Of a stretch of DNA of 15,084 nucleotides, positions 1 through 10,380 are shown one piece after another. The stretch comes from Porogramme epimiltina. Taxonomy: Eukaryota; Basidiomycota; Agaricomycetes; Polyporales; Polyporaceae. The position numbers and the translations under genes were made by a program. Location: assembly GCA_900155495.1 (NCBI GenBank), contig FTLJ01001141.1:1-15084 (forward strand), written 5' to 3'. The stretch's first letter is position 1. Each line of letters opens with the position of its first letter. Below the pieces are notes generated by a model. The model was not told the origin of the DNA, ran no database searches, and was given only the letters and a program-made list of their open reading frames with translations.

Positions 1-1
1 C

Positions 2-1155
2 TCAAGCGACCGCGAGCCCGACCTCGAGCGGCGCGCGGCGCGCGACGGCCGCTCTGCTCACCGCCTCCGCGTAGCTGGTGCGCGCCGCTGTCCCGATGGA
101 GCCAGACGTGAGCGTGGACAAGCTACTACACAAACGCACAACAAACGCACAGGTTAGCGATCCTCAACGCAAGCGCCGAAGAGTGGACACAGGACTCACC
201 ACGGTGCTCCCCCCGCTCGCGCGAGTGAGTGTCGCGCTTCCGCCCGATCCCATGGGCGTGGTCGGGGCGTGCTTGAGGCCGTTCGCGAGTGACGTCGTGG
301 ACGCGCAGGAGGATGTTGCCTGGGCGGGGGGCGGGCGGGCGGGATGACGGGCTGGCCTTGAGGGGACGACAAAGTGCCGTACAAGCCCATCAGCTGTCTA
401 TATCGCCCGCGCGCGGAGATCAGCGACGCAGGCCTCTTGGATAGCAGGGACGGAATGGAGCGAAGGGGACGCGCACCTCGCCGGCGTCGCGCGGGCGCTA
501 GTTGGACGGGCGCTCGCGGAACAGCCGCTGGCCATTTTGCACGCGCGCCCGACGGCGTCGTAGACGTGCTGGCAGAGCCGCGCCGCGCATGAGCGATCCT
601 TCCACGCGTGGACGCAGAATCCGCTGTATGCCATGAATTCCTGCGCCACGCGAGGGACGGTCGGGGGTGAGCACGGGCGGACGCGGGCGGACGCGGGTGG
701 ATGTTGTAGGGGGTGCTCACCGTCCGCTCGTGCATCCGCTGGAGCTCGCTTCGCGCGCTCGAGAGGATGGGCCTGCTCCTCGCGTTGCGTGCCGGTGGGG
801 GAATTGGAAGAGCGCGCGGAGGCGCGCTACGTCATCGCAGAGCACAAGGCTCCGCGCGCGACCCGCCCAAATAGCGCTGGGAGGGCCCGCGCGTTGCTGC
901 CACTGTTCCCGGCCGCGTCGTGCGAGTCGAGCTTGCCGCCCTTGTGGACCTTCCGGACATTCACCCGCGCGAGGTCCCCGACGCCCGTCACTTGCATGTA
1001 GTAGAGCGTCTGCACAAAGTGCCCGCCCGCGATCGCGCCGCGCGCGATGACGCGCGTGCAGCGCCCGGGCTGCGTTCACCGCGCGACCTCGACGTGCTCC
1101 ATGTTCCCGATCGCGGGGCACGCACCAGGCTTTGGAGGTGCGAAGATGCGAAGAT
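2..1155 (-). pseudogene. Decayed macrofage-activating-glycoprotein-like (MAGL) secreted protein gene
   Basis: Minus-strand translation gives a series of blocks in the order expected for basidiomycete MAGL proteins, which are secreted, Cys-containing proteins with Ser/Thr-rich tails and no firm molecular function. From 1153 down: APPKPG, IGNMEHVEVA, PGRCTRVIARGAI, YYMQVTGVGDLARVNV and GGKLDSHDAAGN (to about 903). Then SELQRMHERT, a clean 80-nt intron (641-720, GTGAGC to GCAG, phase 0), EFMAYSGFCVHAW and LCQHVYDAVGRACKM (640-520), MGLYGTLSSPQGQP (390-345), and a Ser/Thr/Gly tail (313-200). A second good intron lies at about 126-199 (GTGAGT, CTAAC, TAG). A Ser/Ala-rich last stretch ends at TGA 2-4. 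Decay signs are an in-frame TGA at 1076-1078 between VAR and TQPGR, extra sequence between the GGKLD and SELQR blocks, and changes of frame before MGLYG and at the G-tract 322-343. No signal peptide or N-terminal half is found upstream. The family was recognised from memory of its conserved blocks, so identity is likely but unverified; that it is broken is well supported. Confidence 0.66.
671..700. repeat. Three tandem GC-rich decamers inside a MAGL intron
   Basis: Three consecutive 10-nt units (GCACGGGCGG, ACGCGGGCGG, ACGCGGGTGG) lie inside the 641-720 intron of the MAGL-like relic. They look like slippage-type simple sequence with no assigned role. Confidence 0.7.
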
Positions 1156-1179
1156 GCGCCATTTCCCGATCGAGGTCAC

Positions 1180-1690
1180 TGAGTGGAATTAGTGTCAGAC
1201 AAGGAGGGGCGAACGCTACTTGGTTATGGGGAGGCGGCGCAACGTACCGTAAGCGTTCTGGCGTATCGAGTTCTGGTCGCTCCTGTCACCACGGACCACT
1301 AGCTCTCCACTATACCACCCCGCACCCAGCTCCGTCCCCCCGCTCCGTTTCCCGCTACCGCTTCCGCACGCCGGACGTCTCCCCCTTGCGGACTGGACAC
1401 ACTGCGCTCGAGCGTTGTTAACGCTTGGCGCACTGCTCTGCTGCTGGGCCCCTCGCGTGGCGCGAGCGGCGAGTACCGCGCCGCGCGCACGATCGACCGC
1501 CGGATAGTGAGGCTGGTAGGTTTGTAATCGATCCGCGAGCAGTTGGAGTGCGTCCTCGGCGGCGTGGCAGCGCTGCACGCGCGCCGCAGCAGATGACGGC
1601 ATTCGGTCGACGTGCGCCCGCATAACCACTTCAGCGAGCTCTGTCAGGCGCCGGTAGCAGATTGCTGTCGTCGCGGGCGAAGGCGGGATG
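1180..1690 (-). other. Unassigned coding-like stretch with an open minus-strand frame
   Basis: A minus-strand frame stays open from about 1680 to 1216. Its first part (about 1680-1440) reads like real helical protein, with RRLTELAEVVMRAHVDR, HAAEDALQLLADRLQ and TYQPHYPAVDRAR; the later part drifts into low-complexity sequence. I do not recognise a family. There is no convincing start codon or splice pair joining it to the MAGL blocks downstream or to the hydrophobic frames upstream. A GTAAGT-like donor near 1727 and a TTTACAG acceptor near 1698 are only about 31 nt apart, too close for a normal fungal intron. It could be a gene relic or a chance open frame in GC-rich DNA. Confidence 0.2.
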
Positions 1691-1964
1691 AGCGGGCCTG
1701 TAAACGCCGTGAGAAAGGCAGACTTACAGTACCCGGAGGAGACGACGTTCGACTTGTTTGCTTATAAAAGCAGTGTTTGCCAAGTAACAGTCGTGCTTGG
1801 AGCCAGCTGGGTCAGATGGAGGGGGGATGTTCGTACCATGAGGGTTCTCGGCCGTATAGAACACAGGATAGTTTCCCAGTTTCACTACCGCTTGGAAGGG
1901 GACGCGTTGATCCAGACGTGCGCGTTGACGAAGAGAAGAGAACTTGAGTGACGCCATCCATCGA

Positions 1965-2340
1965 CTAAGGAGGGCGAAGCAATATGCGGTGAGCCATACA
2001 TGCAGCTTGATGGCGGGTCTGTTCACGAACGAGCATGCCCGGACAATGTCGACGGATAGAGGTGCATTCGAATATGCCGAGGGCGAGGATATAGAGGGGC
2101 CCGTAGAGAGCGAAGTCGAGGCCGAGAGGTCGACAAAAGGGCACAGGCAAAGGTTAAAGGTGACTTGAGTAGGTATCACAGAGAGGGTGGGTGAAATGTT
2201 GAATGGTGACGGTGACATCCGCGGTGACAAGGGGTGGTGCAGAGAGCACTACGATGGAGAGGAGTGCTAGGCGTACGCTTGTTGGGACGCCGCTTTTGGG
2301 ATGTATTAGGCACATGCAGGGCGAATGGCACCAAAAGTTG
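1965..2340 (-). pseudogene. Possible relic of a multi-pass membrane protein
   Basis: One minus-strand frame encodes two hydrophobic segments separated by a single in-frame TAA near 2154-2156. Upstream of it (about 2279-2157) is SVRLALLSIVVLSAPPLV followed by a more polar stretch; downstream (2150-1965) is LDFALYGPLYILALGIF and then basic residues. Both look like membrane helices. The sxRLALLpi-type segment vaguely recalls the N-terminus of fungal wax-synthase-domain acyltransferases, but no catalytic motif is visible, so this is a guess. A neighbouring frame (about 2060-1900) carries RPAIKLHVWLTAYCFALL, which may be a further helix out of frame. No complete exon set can be built, so it is listed as a putative relic only. 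Confidence 0.22.
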
Positions 2341-2639
2341 ACTCACTGCAAGAGATATAGACTAGGCACACGCCGTGTTGAGGGGCGTTGGTAAGGTAAG
2401 GCGACGGCCCAGAGCCATGTTTGCGGCGCGATATGATTGTGCGGGAGCGGGAGACAAGGGGGGAGCTGAGGTTGGGCATTGGCTGCACGATGGTGTATGG
2501 CAGCTAACATGGGAGAAGGGTGTACGGCTTGAGGGGACGTGTTACTCTCAGAGGACCTTGTAGCTGACACGAAATCAGATTGAAAATTGAGCGAGCATTC
2601 GACGACGGACGTAAGGTGCAAGGAGGGCGCTTCGAGATT

Positions 2640-3420
2640 ATGGAAACGATGCTAGGCGATGGCACACTTCGTACCTGCCCCTGACAGAGAGGCAGGTCCA
2701 AAAGGAGAGCTGAGTTCCATCGGTGGAGCAAGCGAAGGAGGGAGTGAGCACAAGGAGACGTTGTCCGAGCCCGACCTCGGTCGACGCGGGACGGGTCCGA
2801 CGGGCTTACGCGCACAGGGCAACGCCGGATCCCGACGATCTCGCAGACGCCAATGCGGCATCTATCGGGATGATCCGCGGTCCAGGCACCCGCGTCTCTG
2901 CAGCCGCCCAGCAGCCACGGCTTCGGCAAGTTCGCGGCGCCCCTTGCATTCCTCGACTCCCATGGCCAGGGAGTCCGATCTCTCCTGCTTCGTTTTCGAA
3001 GTTGTGCGGGTCCACTGTCTCATGCAAACACGCCCTGCCATCTTACCTACCACCACTCAGGCTGCCCCGCTCGCCCCCTCTGCGCGATGTAGGCCCCGGG
3101 CTCCTGCCAGTGCCGCCCCCTCCGCGCATTCCTCCCTCGGCCTCTCCTCAGCTCTCTTCGGCTGGTGGCGCGATCGGCCCTGCCGTGCCCGACCGCCTTC
3201 TCCTCTGCTCCCTACCGCCGGAGCTGCGTCCTCGCAGTAAACGTCCCCGGTTGCAGCGTTCACGGCCCATCTGTCTGCACAGGCCCCCGTCATCTGCGTA
3301 TATGCGCTGCAGCGCTGCAGCTTCTCCGGTCGCGATCTCCCGCACGTGCGGACGTGTCTTGCTTCACACAGGCGCGCACCCGCCAGTCAGCATTCGCTCT
3401 CCGTTGCTCCATACTTAGGT
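2640..3420. other. C/T-rich stretch without a supported gene
   Basis: The plus strand becomes strongly pyrimidine-rich from about 3000 to 3480. Long open frames on both strands here (up to about 230 codons) are Pro/Arg/Ser-rich low-complexity readings without domain motifs, start context or splice pairs. I treat them as products of composition rather than genes. A small palindromic CTGCAGCGCTGCAG run lies near 3307-3320. Confidence 0.5.
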
Positions 3421-4263
3421 CCACGTCCGCCTGACTACCCCTATACAGAAGGCGGCCGCCTATCGCTGCTCCCCCCTTCGGTGCGTTCGGCCCTTCCAGC
3501 CCACTTGAGCCAATAGTGTTTGCTTTTCCCATCGTCCCGACGCCATCCTCATATCATGTTGTTTCCGGTATTATGCCCTCTCTGGGGTCATGGTTACCGT
3601 ACTCTACGGCGATTGCAAGTTGCGGTTGCGCCCCATAGTAAGATCGACCAACACACAGCCATCCCCCATCCATTTCTAATCCCCTTACAGTGGAGTACTG
3701 TAGATACAGGTCACTCGAAAACCTATTGCGTTGGTAAACGATGCGAGTTGATTACGAAATAATGTCTACATGGCGCCCCTCTAACTCGGATCTTTCAGAG
3801 ATATCCCTGCGAGTATGCTCGACTCTGTGATACTTCCAGCTGTTGCCTGATATATGATAAGCGTTCCTCGTCCGTACCCCACCTGGATGTGCTCACATCG
3901 AGTGGCCTGATCGTCCCCCGGACGCGGCAACGCCCGCCGTAATATATGCCGCATAGTATAACTCACCTATAAATTCTATTTAGCTTCGGTCTAGTCCCTT
4001 GTGCTCAGCTATGAGCGAGGCACGGTACTGTCGATTATTATAATTGCGGATACATGTTGTGCTACAGTGGGACACCACCTAGGCTACACCGTGGCTGACG
4101 AGACATTTGTTACAGACGCTGGGCGTATGTTGAGCAACAGCAAAGCTACATGTAATGGTGAACGTCTGAGTATAGTGGTCCCTGTATAAATCTGAGGAAC
4201 GGGCACTACTGGTAGTACAGAAGCATTGACAATCATAAAAGGTTTAAATATGACGTTGTAGTA
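3420..4263. other. AT-richer intergenic stretch downstream of the NLR gene
   Basis: No open frame with coding character is visible on either strand. The stretch contains the 3' flank of the minus-strand NLR gene, whose stop codon is at 4264-4266. I see no clear AATAAA signal on the minus strand immediately after the stop, which is common in fungi. Confidence 0.5.
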
Positions 4264-7200
4264 CTAGACTTGAGGCGGACTCTGCTGGCCACCAGACATG
4301 TCCACGACGACAAGTTGGCCTTCATTCGTAGCAAATGCAACCCATTTCCCTGAGGCATCCCACCCTCCGGGAATGCGTGTGTATCCAACTTCCACGGGCT
4401 GGTATCGATACACTGGCGGGAGCCAGCACCCTCGTCGAGGTTCTTCCCCGTGACGCCGGCACCAAATCCAGCCGTCGGCAAGGAAATAGTTAGGGAGCGA
4501 GTGAGAGTCGGTGGATCCAGGGCGTGATTGTGGAATAGTGCCGTGCTGCGCGACAAGTGGCCAGTGTGCCTGGGTCATGATCAGTGCGAAGCAGGCATTG
4601 GTGATGACAGCGCGCCCGTCGGCGGAGAATCGGATGCGCTCGATTCGAATGCCAAATGTTTTTGGATGAAGCTCGGCGAGGAGATGGAGAACGCCCCTGC
4701 TCGGATCTGGAGTCCCATCGGCGTCTTCTCGTCCAGCGTCTGAATCTGAGTGATGGGGAGGAGAAAAGGACCAGAGGGATATTTCGCCGCACTCGCTTGA
4801 TCCGACGACGCGTGAGCCGTCAGACGAGAACGAGAGGGTCACGATGGCATGGCGGTGGTTCATCTCCATAGTCATGGTGTTAGATGTGAGGTCACATAAG
4901 TGCATCGTGGAATAACCCGTCTCAATCATCGCAAACAGCCCGTTGTGTGATGTCACTTCCTGGACGTAGGAGTCGGGAGATTGGATGGGCGTTGGCCCCA
5001 ACTTTGAGAAGAGGAGATAATTCCCGCACGGAGACATCCCAATAGCCCATATGAATCCCTCTCCATCAAAGAGCACCTTCTCTGTGACAGAAGTGGCGTC
5101 CCAGAGGCGGATGCGGCCGTCATACGACCCGGTGAGAATGCTTCTTGAGTCAGGGGTGAACACGGCGGGAAGAACGTTCTTGGACTGTCCGCAGAGAAGA
5201 GAGGGGGATGAGCCTTGCACTGTGTCATATACAACAATGGAGTGGTCTGTATGCCCAGAAATCGCAAGCCGAGTTCCATCCGGAGACCATGTCAGAGCCA
5301 CGAGGCCGGGATTGTTGAGGGAGCCGGGGCTCGGGTGGGCCATCTTGCCAACTATCTTCCTGGAGGGGACATCCCAGAGCTCCACCATCCCGTCTTCCAT
5401 CATCACCCCAAGCCGGTCTGCGTCCCGAGGTGAAAACGCAACAGCCAGTACCCTCGAAGAAGACCGCCCATCGCCCACTCCACTGTCGTCGGAGCCTGAG
5501 CCCGCACGCGTCCGCATCACCCCCACGTCCCACAACCGCACCGTTCCCCGGTGGTAGGCGGAGACGAGTTGCGACCCGTCGGGGGAAAACCGCAATTCAT
5601 TGATGCCTTCTCCTCGAATCTCCTCCCGCTCCCCAACCCACTCCCTGGTCCCAACGTTCCACAGCCCGATCCACGATCCATCACCGAGAGAGCACCCGAC
5701 GGCGAGGGTGTGGCCGTCAGGAGAGAAGTCGAGCCCCCAAACTTCGCCCTCCACAGCTAGTGTCTTGAGGCGATGGGGATGGGATGGATCTTCGATGGAC
5801 CACACACAGAGCTGGTTTTGGCATCCACACACGATTGTTTTGTCATCAGATGATATTGCAACCATGCCGACTTGGGATCCATGATCGAGAGTGTGGGTGT
5901 CCGAGGGGTCTGACACCATCCAAATCTTGCAGGTCTTGTCGTCGCTTCCGGAGATCAAAAGCGACCCGCTGTGAGAGAAGGTGACGGACCATACCCAGTC
6001 ACAATGTCCCTCCAGGACCCTTATCTGCTTCAGCTCTCCAGAAGCGGTAGTCCATAGCACAATTTTCTCATCATCAGAGCAGGATGCCGCAAGGTGTTCC
6101 TGGGAAGAGTAGGCCACCATGAGAACGCGCTTGAAATGTGCCTTCTGCGATGTGATTCGTTCGCCCGTCCGAGCATCCCACAGCGATACGGCCCCTTCCT
6201 CCGTCCCGCACAGGATCTCCTTCCCATCCGGTGAGAACGCCACACTCAAGACCGAACTCTCCTCCTTCAGCACATGGAGCTGTGTCCCCGTCCGACGGTT
6301 CCATAGTCGGATGGTGTGGTCCTCGGAGCCAGAGACGATGCGCTCGCCATCTGGGGAGTAGGGGACAGAATAAGCGGCTGCTGTGTGGCCCTCAATTGTG
6401 AGAGTGTTTGCGTTCCATCGTGACAGTTGACCGATGTGGATGCGGGGTGTGCCGGCGAGATATGCAGAGCATATAGAGCGGAGGAGGGAGGGAGAAGGAG
6501 ACGATGGAAGGGCGGATATGTAGACATGTCCAGCGGAAGATGAGATCGCGGGGTAGCAGAGATGGACTACCCTCTTTATGTCGCGCAGCATCTCTATGAC
6601 GTTCGTCGGCGGAACATCCAATTTCTGAGAGGCGGTAGTCGAGAATTTGATGGGCGTCTATGCAAAGAGTGTATATCTATCACATACCTGTAGAGCGTTA
6701 TGTGCATTTTCCAACGCATCAACAGCGCGGTCCATCTCCCCCATCAAGCTCGATACTTCGAGCCAGTGCAGGAGGTGCTCCTGAGTGAACACGGAGATCA
6801 CAGTGATTATGTCCTGCGTGATGTGCCCTTCACAGAGGTGGCTGGACCAATGTCGACAGGCGTACTGAACGTGAACTGGGACCGAGGCCGCGAGACGAGA
6901 GGAAAGGTTCTCAATGTCAATGTTTGCCATCCAGGGAGACGTGATGTCGCATGGATTCCTGCCGAGATTCGTGTTCATGATTTGCAAGCATCGCTCTGAA
7001 AGCAGCGTGTGCTGGAGCTGACGGCTGACGAGAATGTCCGCGCGCGTGCACTTAGACCCATCAACAAGGAAATCGGGGAATGATGGATGGATGACCCGGA
7101 TCACTGAGCTGGGTTGTTCGACGTTTGGAACTACCAATATCGAGTGAAGTGGGCGTAAAGTGCTCCGCACCGTGCCGTACTCCAGATTTAGGAGGGATTC

Positions 7201-9382
7201 CAGATCCTGTGGTGAAAGCTGATCCTTGAGGAGCACAATTGAACCAACAACCGTCTTCACCCGTGCGCAGCCCTGGGGTGTAGTGATGACCTTCATGACT
7301 TGGAGGTACAGTCCGTATAGGTGGGCGGCAGGAGATTTCATAGTAGCGTTTGAAAAAGACACAGAAGGATCCCCGAGCAAGTCATGGAGCCGTTGTTGTG
7401 GATTGCTCGCGCTGAAGATGTATTTGAGGGCAGTAGAAATGTGGATGAACAGGCCACCGGACATATCCCGAAGCTCTTGCTGTATCTCCTTTCCAGGCCA
7501 ATTTTCTTCGAACTCCCCTTCATGATCAGAGAGGAACTCTGAGAACTTGGATTCGATATAGATAGCGATGTCACGAAGGGCGACCTCGAGGGGAATCTCG
7601 CTCAGGGAGAGGTTATGAACATATTGCGAAAGCGTCGCTCTTCTGAATCCCGCGGCGATATGAGCTTCTGGACGGCTTGTAATGATAAACCTGAGAGAGC
7701 GGATGCCGTCGACGTGGTGGGAGAGCGCTTTGACGATAGTCGACACCGGCTCCTCATCTTTGCATTCATCGAGGGCGTCAATGACGATCACGTTTGGCCG
7801 GAAGGAGTCTCCGTCGGTTGAGGCGCATGACCGGAGCGGCTCTACGATGAGCTTCTCGAGTTGGTGTGATGGAAGGGAGTGCTGGATATCTGGGTTGGCC
7901 TTCACAGCTTCCTGAACCGCGGTCTTGAATGCGGGTGGCGTTGCAGGGTTAAGTGCGAGTTGGAGGGCGATCGTGGGGAAGATGAGTTGGATGTTGTTGC
8001 GGTCGCCAAATCGGGAACAGAAGAAGCTCGCTCCGAGGAGACCTGCTCGGCTACACCGCTCCGCGATTGTTTGAGCGAGTGTAGATTTCCCTGTCCCCGC
8101 CTGCCCGTTGAGCCACAAGATATAAAGCTCCTGCAAGATCCCAAACATAGGTGAGGAGTTTTCGGCGGCAGCGAGGTATTCCTCAGGGATAGCCCACTTG
8201 TACACCGCAGCCAGAACCTCGGTGCATGTCGCTTCTAAGCATCCCTCGCGGCCTACGTTCGCGTCAAATCTAGCGCCAGACGCATATCGGAGTCCTTGGA
8301 CTTCTGGTACACGACGTTGATGTTGAGCACATGAGAATAAGAAAACGCTGATGACTGATAAGCGTACCCGAACTAGTCAACGTCTGTCGGAGCGCCTCGC
8401 CTTCCTGATGAATGGTGTTGTTCACCCCTTCGAGTTTGTCATTTACTTGTCCGAGTTCCCCAACAACCGAAGTGTGCATATCCTATCATGATCTCAGAAT
8501 GGTCAGCGTATGTTATTTATGTGCAATTCACAACCCACATTGAGTGCAATATACATCAGCAATCTCATAGAAATCTGAGACCATTGTCAGCGTGACGTGG
8601 TTGAACGGAACACGTGGCTACCGACACATACCGTAAAACTATCCAGATACCATGACAGAATCTTCACGTACCCATCTAGTTCCTCTGTTATCTTGTCCGC
8701 GCGCAATGTTTGAGATACCCCCGTCGAGACCTTCTTTGTCTTTGTGCGCTTCCTTGGCTCGTGACCTCCTTGCAGTCTTCCCACCGCAATAGTGACACTC
8801 TGCACATTCCTATCTCATGTTTACATGTCAATGTAGTGTGAAGACGGAGAATTTGGGCACGCACTCGCTGAAGATGCCCAATTGCTCCTCCAGCTTTGGC
8901 GAACAAGGCTTGCCCTTTGGAAGAACTGACTTGAACATGGCGTTCATAGATTCAATGCGTTTCTGCAGCATGTCCATGGACTCTCGATTGGAAGCATACT
9001 TCTATCACATCCGCGGAATGGGTGCATGTAATGCAGAACCGATCAGATATCGTACAGAGGGCCCCAAACAGGCCTTTACGCTCAAAAGACATACCTCGTA
9101 AGCCTCTACGACATTTTTGAGTGCCTTGACTATGCCAGGAAGGAACGGGACCCCGTCAGATAGCGACTCTGTAATGTCGAGGGCGAGGCGCATAGCACCC
9201 GCGACCGTATCTCGTGTGCTCGAGCTGGAATGCTGGGTTTTCTGTGAAATGTTGGCTGTTACGCTGGTAGAGGGCGACACTGATGCAGATCGGCATACTT
9301 GATCATGGGTCTGTGGCTCCGGAGTCGGCGAGTGACCTCTCAATTTATCCCATTTCGTGCGGAGCTTCTGTCGCAGCGGCAT
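4264..9382 (-). CDS. NLR-type STAND protein: HeLo/MLKL-like helical domain, NACHT ATPase, WD40 repeats
   Basis: The only intact gene in the window. My model has seven exons: 9382-9095, 9001-8865, 8809-8632, 8574-8539, 8482-8368, 8303-6688 and 6624-4264. All introns are GT-AG, 55-93 nt, and phases agree, giving 1576 aa. Residues 1-250 form a basic start (MPLRQKLRTKWDKLR), a Ser-rich linker and helices including VPFLPGIVKALKNVVEAYE, resembling the HeLo/MLKL-type bundles of mushroom NLRs. The NACHT domain has Walker A GQAGTGKS (318-325), Walker B NVIVIDALDEC (422-432) and RFIITSRPE (456-464). A winged-helix/helical arm follows, with IHPSFPDFLVDGSKC (656-670). WD40 repeats run from about 866 to 1576, with WD-type ends such as IRLWNRRTG, VSLWDARTG and VRLWDVG, and a conserved tail DGWIWCRR...CWLPPVYR. 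Family knowledge: STAND ATPases sense ligands through repeats and oligomerise for non-self recognition or cell death; the ligand here is unknown. The ATG at 9382 has a good context (ACAACATGCC). Splice sites around the 36-nt fourth exon are the least certain part. Confidence 0.9.
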
Positions 9383-9388
9383 GTTGTA

Positions 9389-9400
9389 TCAGTGCACCAT
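9389..9400 (-). promoter_or_regulatory. Three-codon upstream ORF before the NLR start
   Basis: In the inferred 5' leader of the NLR gene, ATG GTG CAC TGA ends six bases before the main ATG at 9382. If the transcript starts upstream of 9400, this minimal uORF would force reinitiation or leaky scanning and could dampen receptor translation. It is directly visible in sequence; the effect is inferred, and chance is possible. Confidence 0.45.
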
Positions 9401-9480
9401 CACTATGAAGGAAAGGTGAGAATGATAGGCGGTGTGGAGGAGAAGGTCCGGATGCACAGGCGCGTCGAGAAGTGACCCCT
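9401..9480 (-). promoter_or_regulatory. Pyrimidine-rich leader/core promoter region of the NLR gene
   Basis: Read on the minus strand, the 80 bases before the uORF contain C/T-rich runs (CCTTCTCCTCC, CTCACCTTTCCTTC) of the sort that often mark transcription start regions in fungi. No TATA box was found in the preceding 250 bases. The exact start site cannot be placed. Confidence 0.35.
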
Positions 9481-10380
9481 GTTATACACGGTTCGAGACA
9501 CGTGGTGGCTATCACCATGATTTTGATGGCATTTCTGGCAGACGTGAGAATGCTGGCGTTTGTAGAAAGCCACGGAACCGGGGCAGGCGCGCAGGCGGCA
9601 TTTGAAGCATCGCGGACACGATTCCTATTCACAGTGCGTGACCGAGAGTTGAAAAATATCAAGTGTGCACGCAGCGAGTGATACATTCTAGAGTGTAATG
9701 AGGACACAACTATCATCTTTCACAAGGCCTTGCGATCTGTAGCACTGAAATAGAGCAAGTTCATTAGGCGCAGCATTGCAAGTCAAATGAAGGTTCAATG
9801 AAAGAGACGCCCAGCATCAACACCTAGCGTTCCGCATCTCCGGCTTTCTTCCTCAATAACCTATTTACGCCATCCCTTCTGTCGCCGCTAACTTTTATCC
9901 TCAAGGAGTCGACTGATAGAGTGGCGCTCTCTCAATCGCACACACGGCCGCGGCGACAGTACCAAAACCCATCATAAGTACAGCGCTGCGGCCAACGCGT
10001 CAGCATTCGATCGAGATATTAGTTTAACTAGTCAATGTAGCAAAAACACAACATACAACATTGGAAGATCTGAATCCCAACGAGGCGTCGTTGGTTTGAA
10101 GTTCCAAGCGAAGTTGGTTGAGAGTCTGAGTCGGGACCATGCGAACAAAAACAACATCAATTCTATCACGTGCTTGGTCCCAATTGTCATCACCACGTGT
10201 TCAGCAGGGCACCTTCAAATTCGGCGTCCTGTACGTCACTTGTTGTACCGCGGGGACGACCCCGCCGGATCCGATTCTACAAAATAGCCTCGTTCACCCA
10301 CCGCACACAGATCTCTACAGGGGTACAGTCATACTACAGACAAAAAGGACGAAATAATGCGTGACAGGCTCCGTATGAAC
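9481..10380. other. Intergenic stretch upstream of the NLR gene
   Basis: A 120-codon minus-strand open frame over 9345-9716 overlaps the NLR start in another frame and has no domain character. The remainder (9720-10380) has only short ORFs without coding features on either strand. I see no repeats, RNA gene or mobile-element ends here. Confidence 0.5.

Noticed and set aside
196..735. A 179-codon minus-strand open frame as an intact gene
   Set aside because: It spans a clear intron (641-720) and mixes real MAGL blocks with intron and out-of-frame sequence; it is a composite, not a protein.
2723..3418. A 231-codon plus-strand open frame
   Set aside because: Pro/Ser/Arg-rich reading of C/T-rich DNA with no motif and overlapping open frames on both strands; composition explains it.
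4953..5557. Long open frames on both strands inside the NLR gene
   Set aside because: They are out-of-frame shadows of the WD40-coding exon, whose own frame is open for 785 codons with repeated WD motifs.
8102..8205. An extra intron just before the Walker A motif (GTGTAC to TTGCAG)
   Set aside because: The sequence is open in frame and the donor is weak. The stretch between the conserved Trp and Walker A is longer than usual, so an alternative splice remains possible but is not needed.
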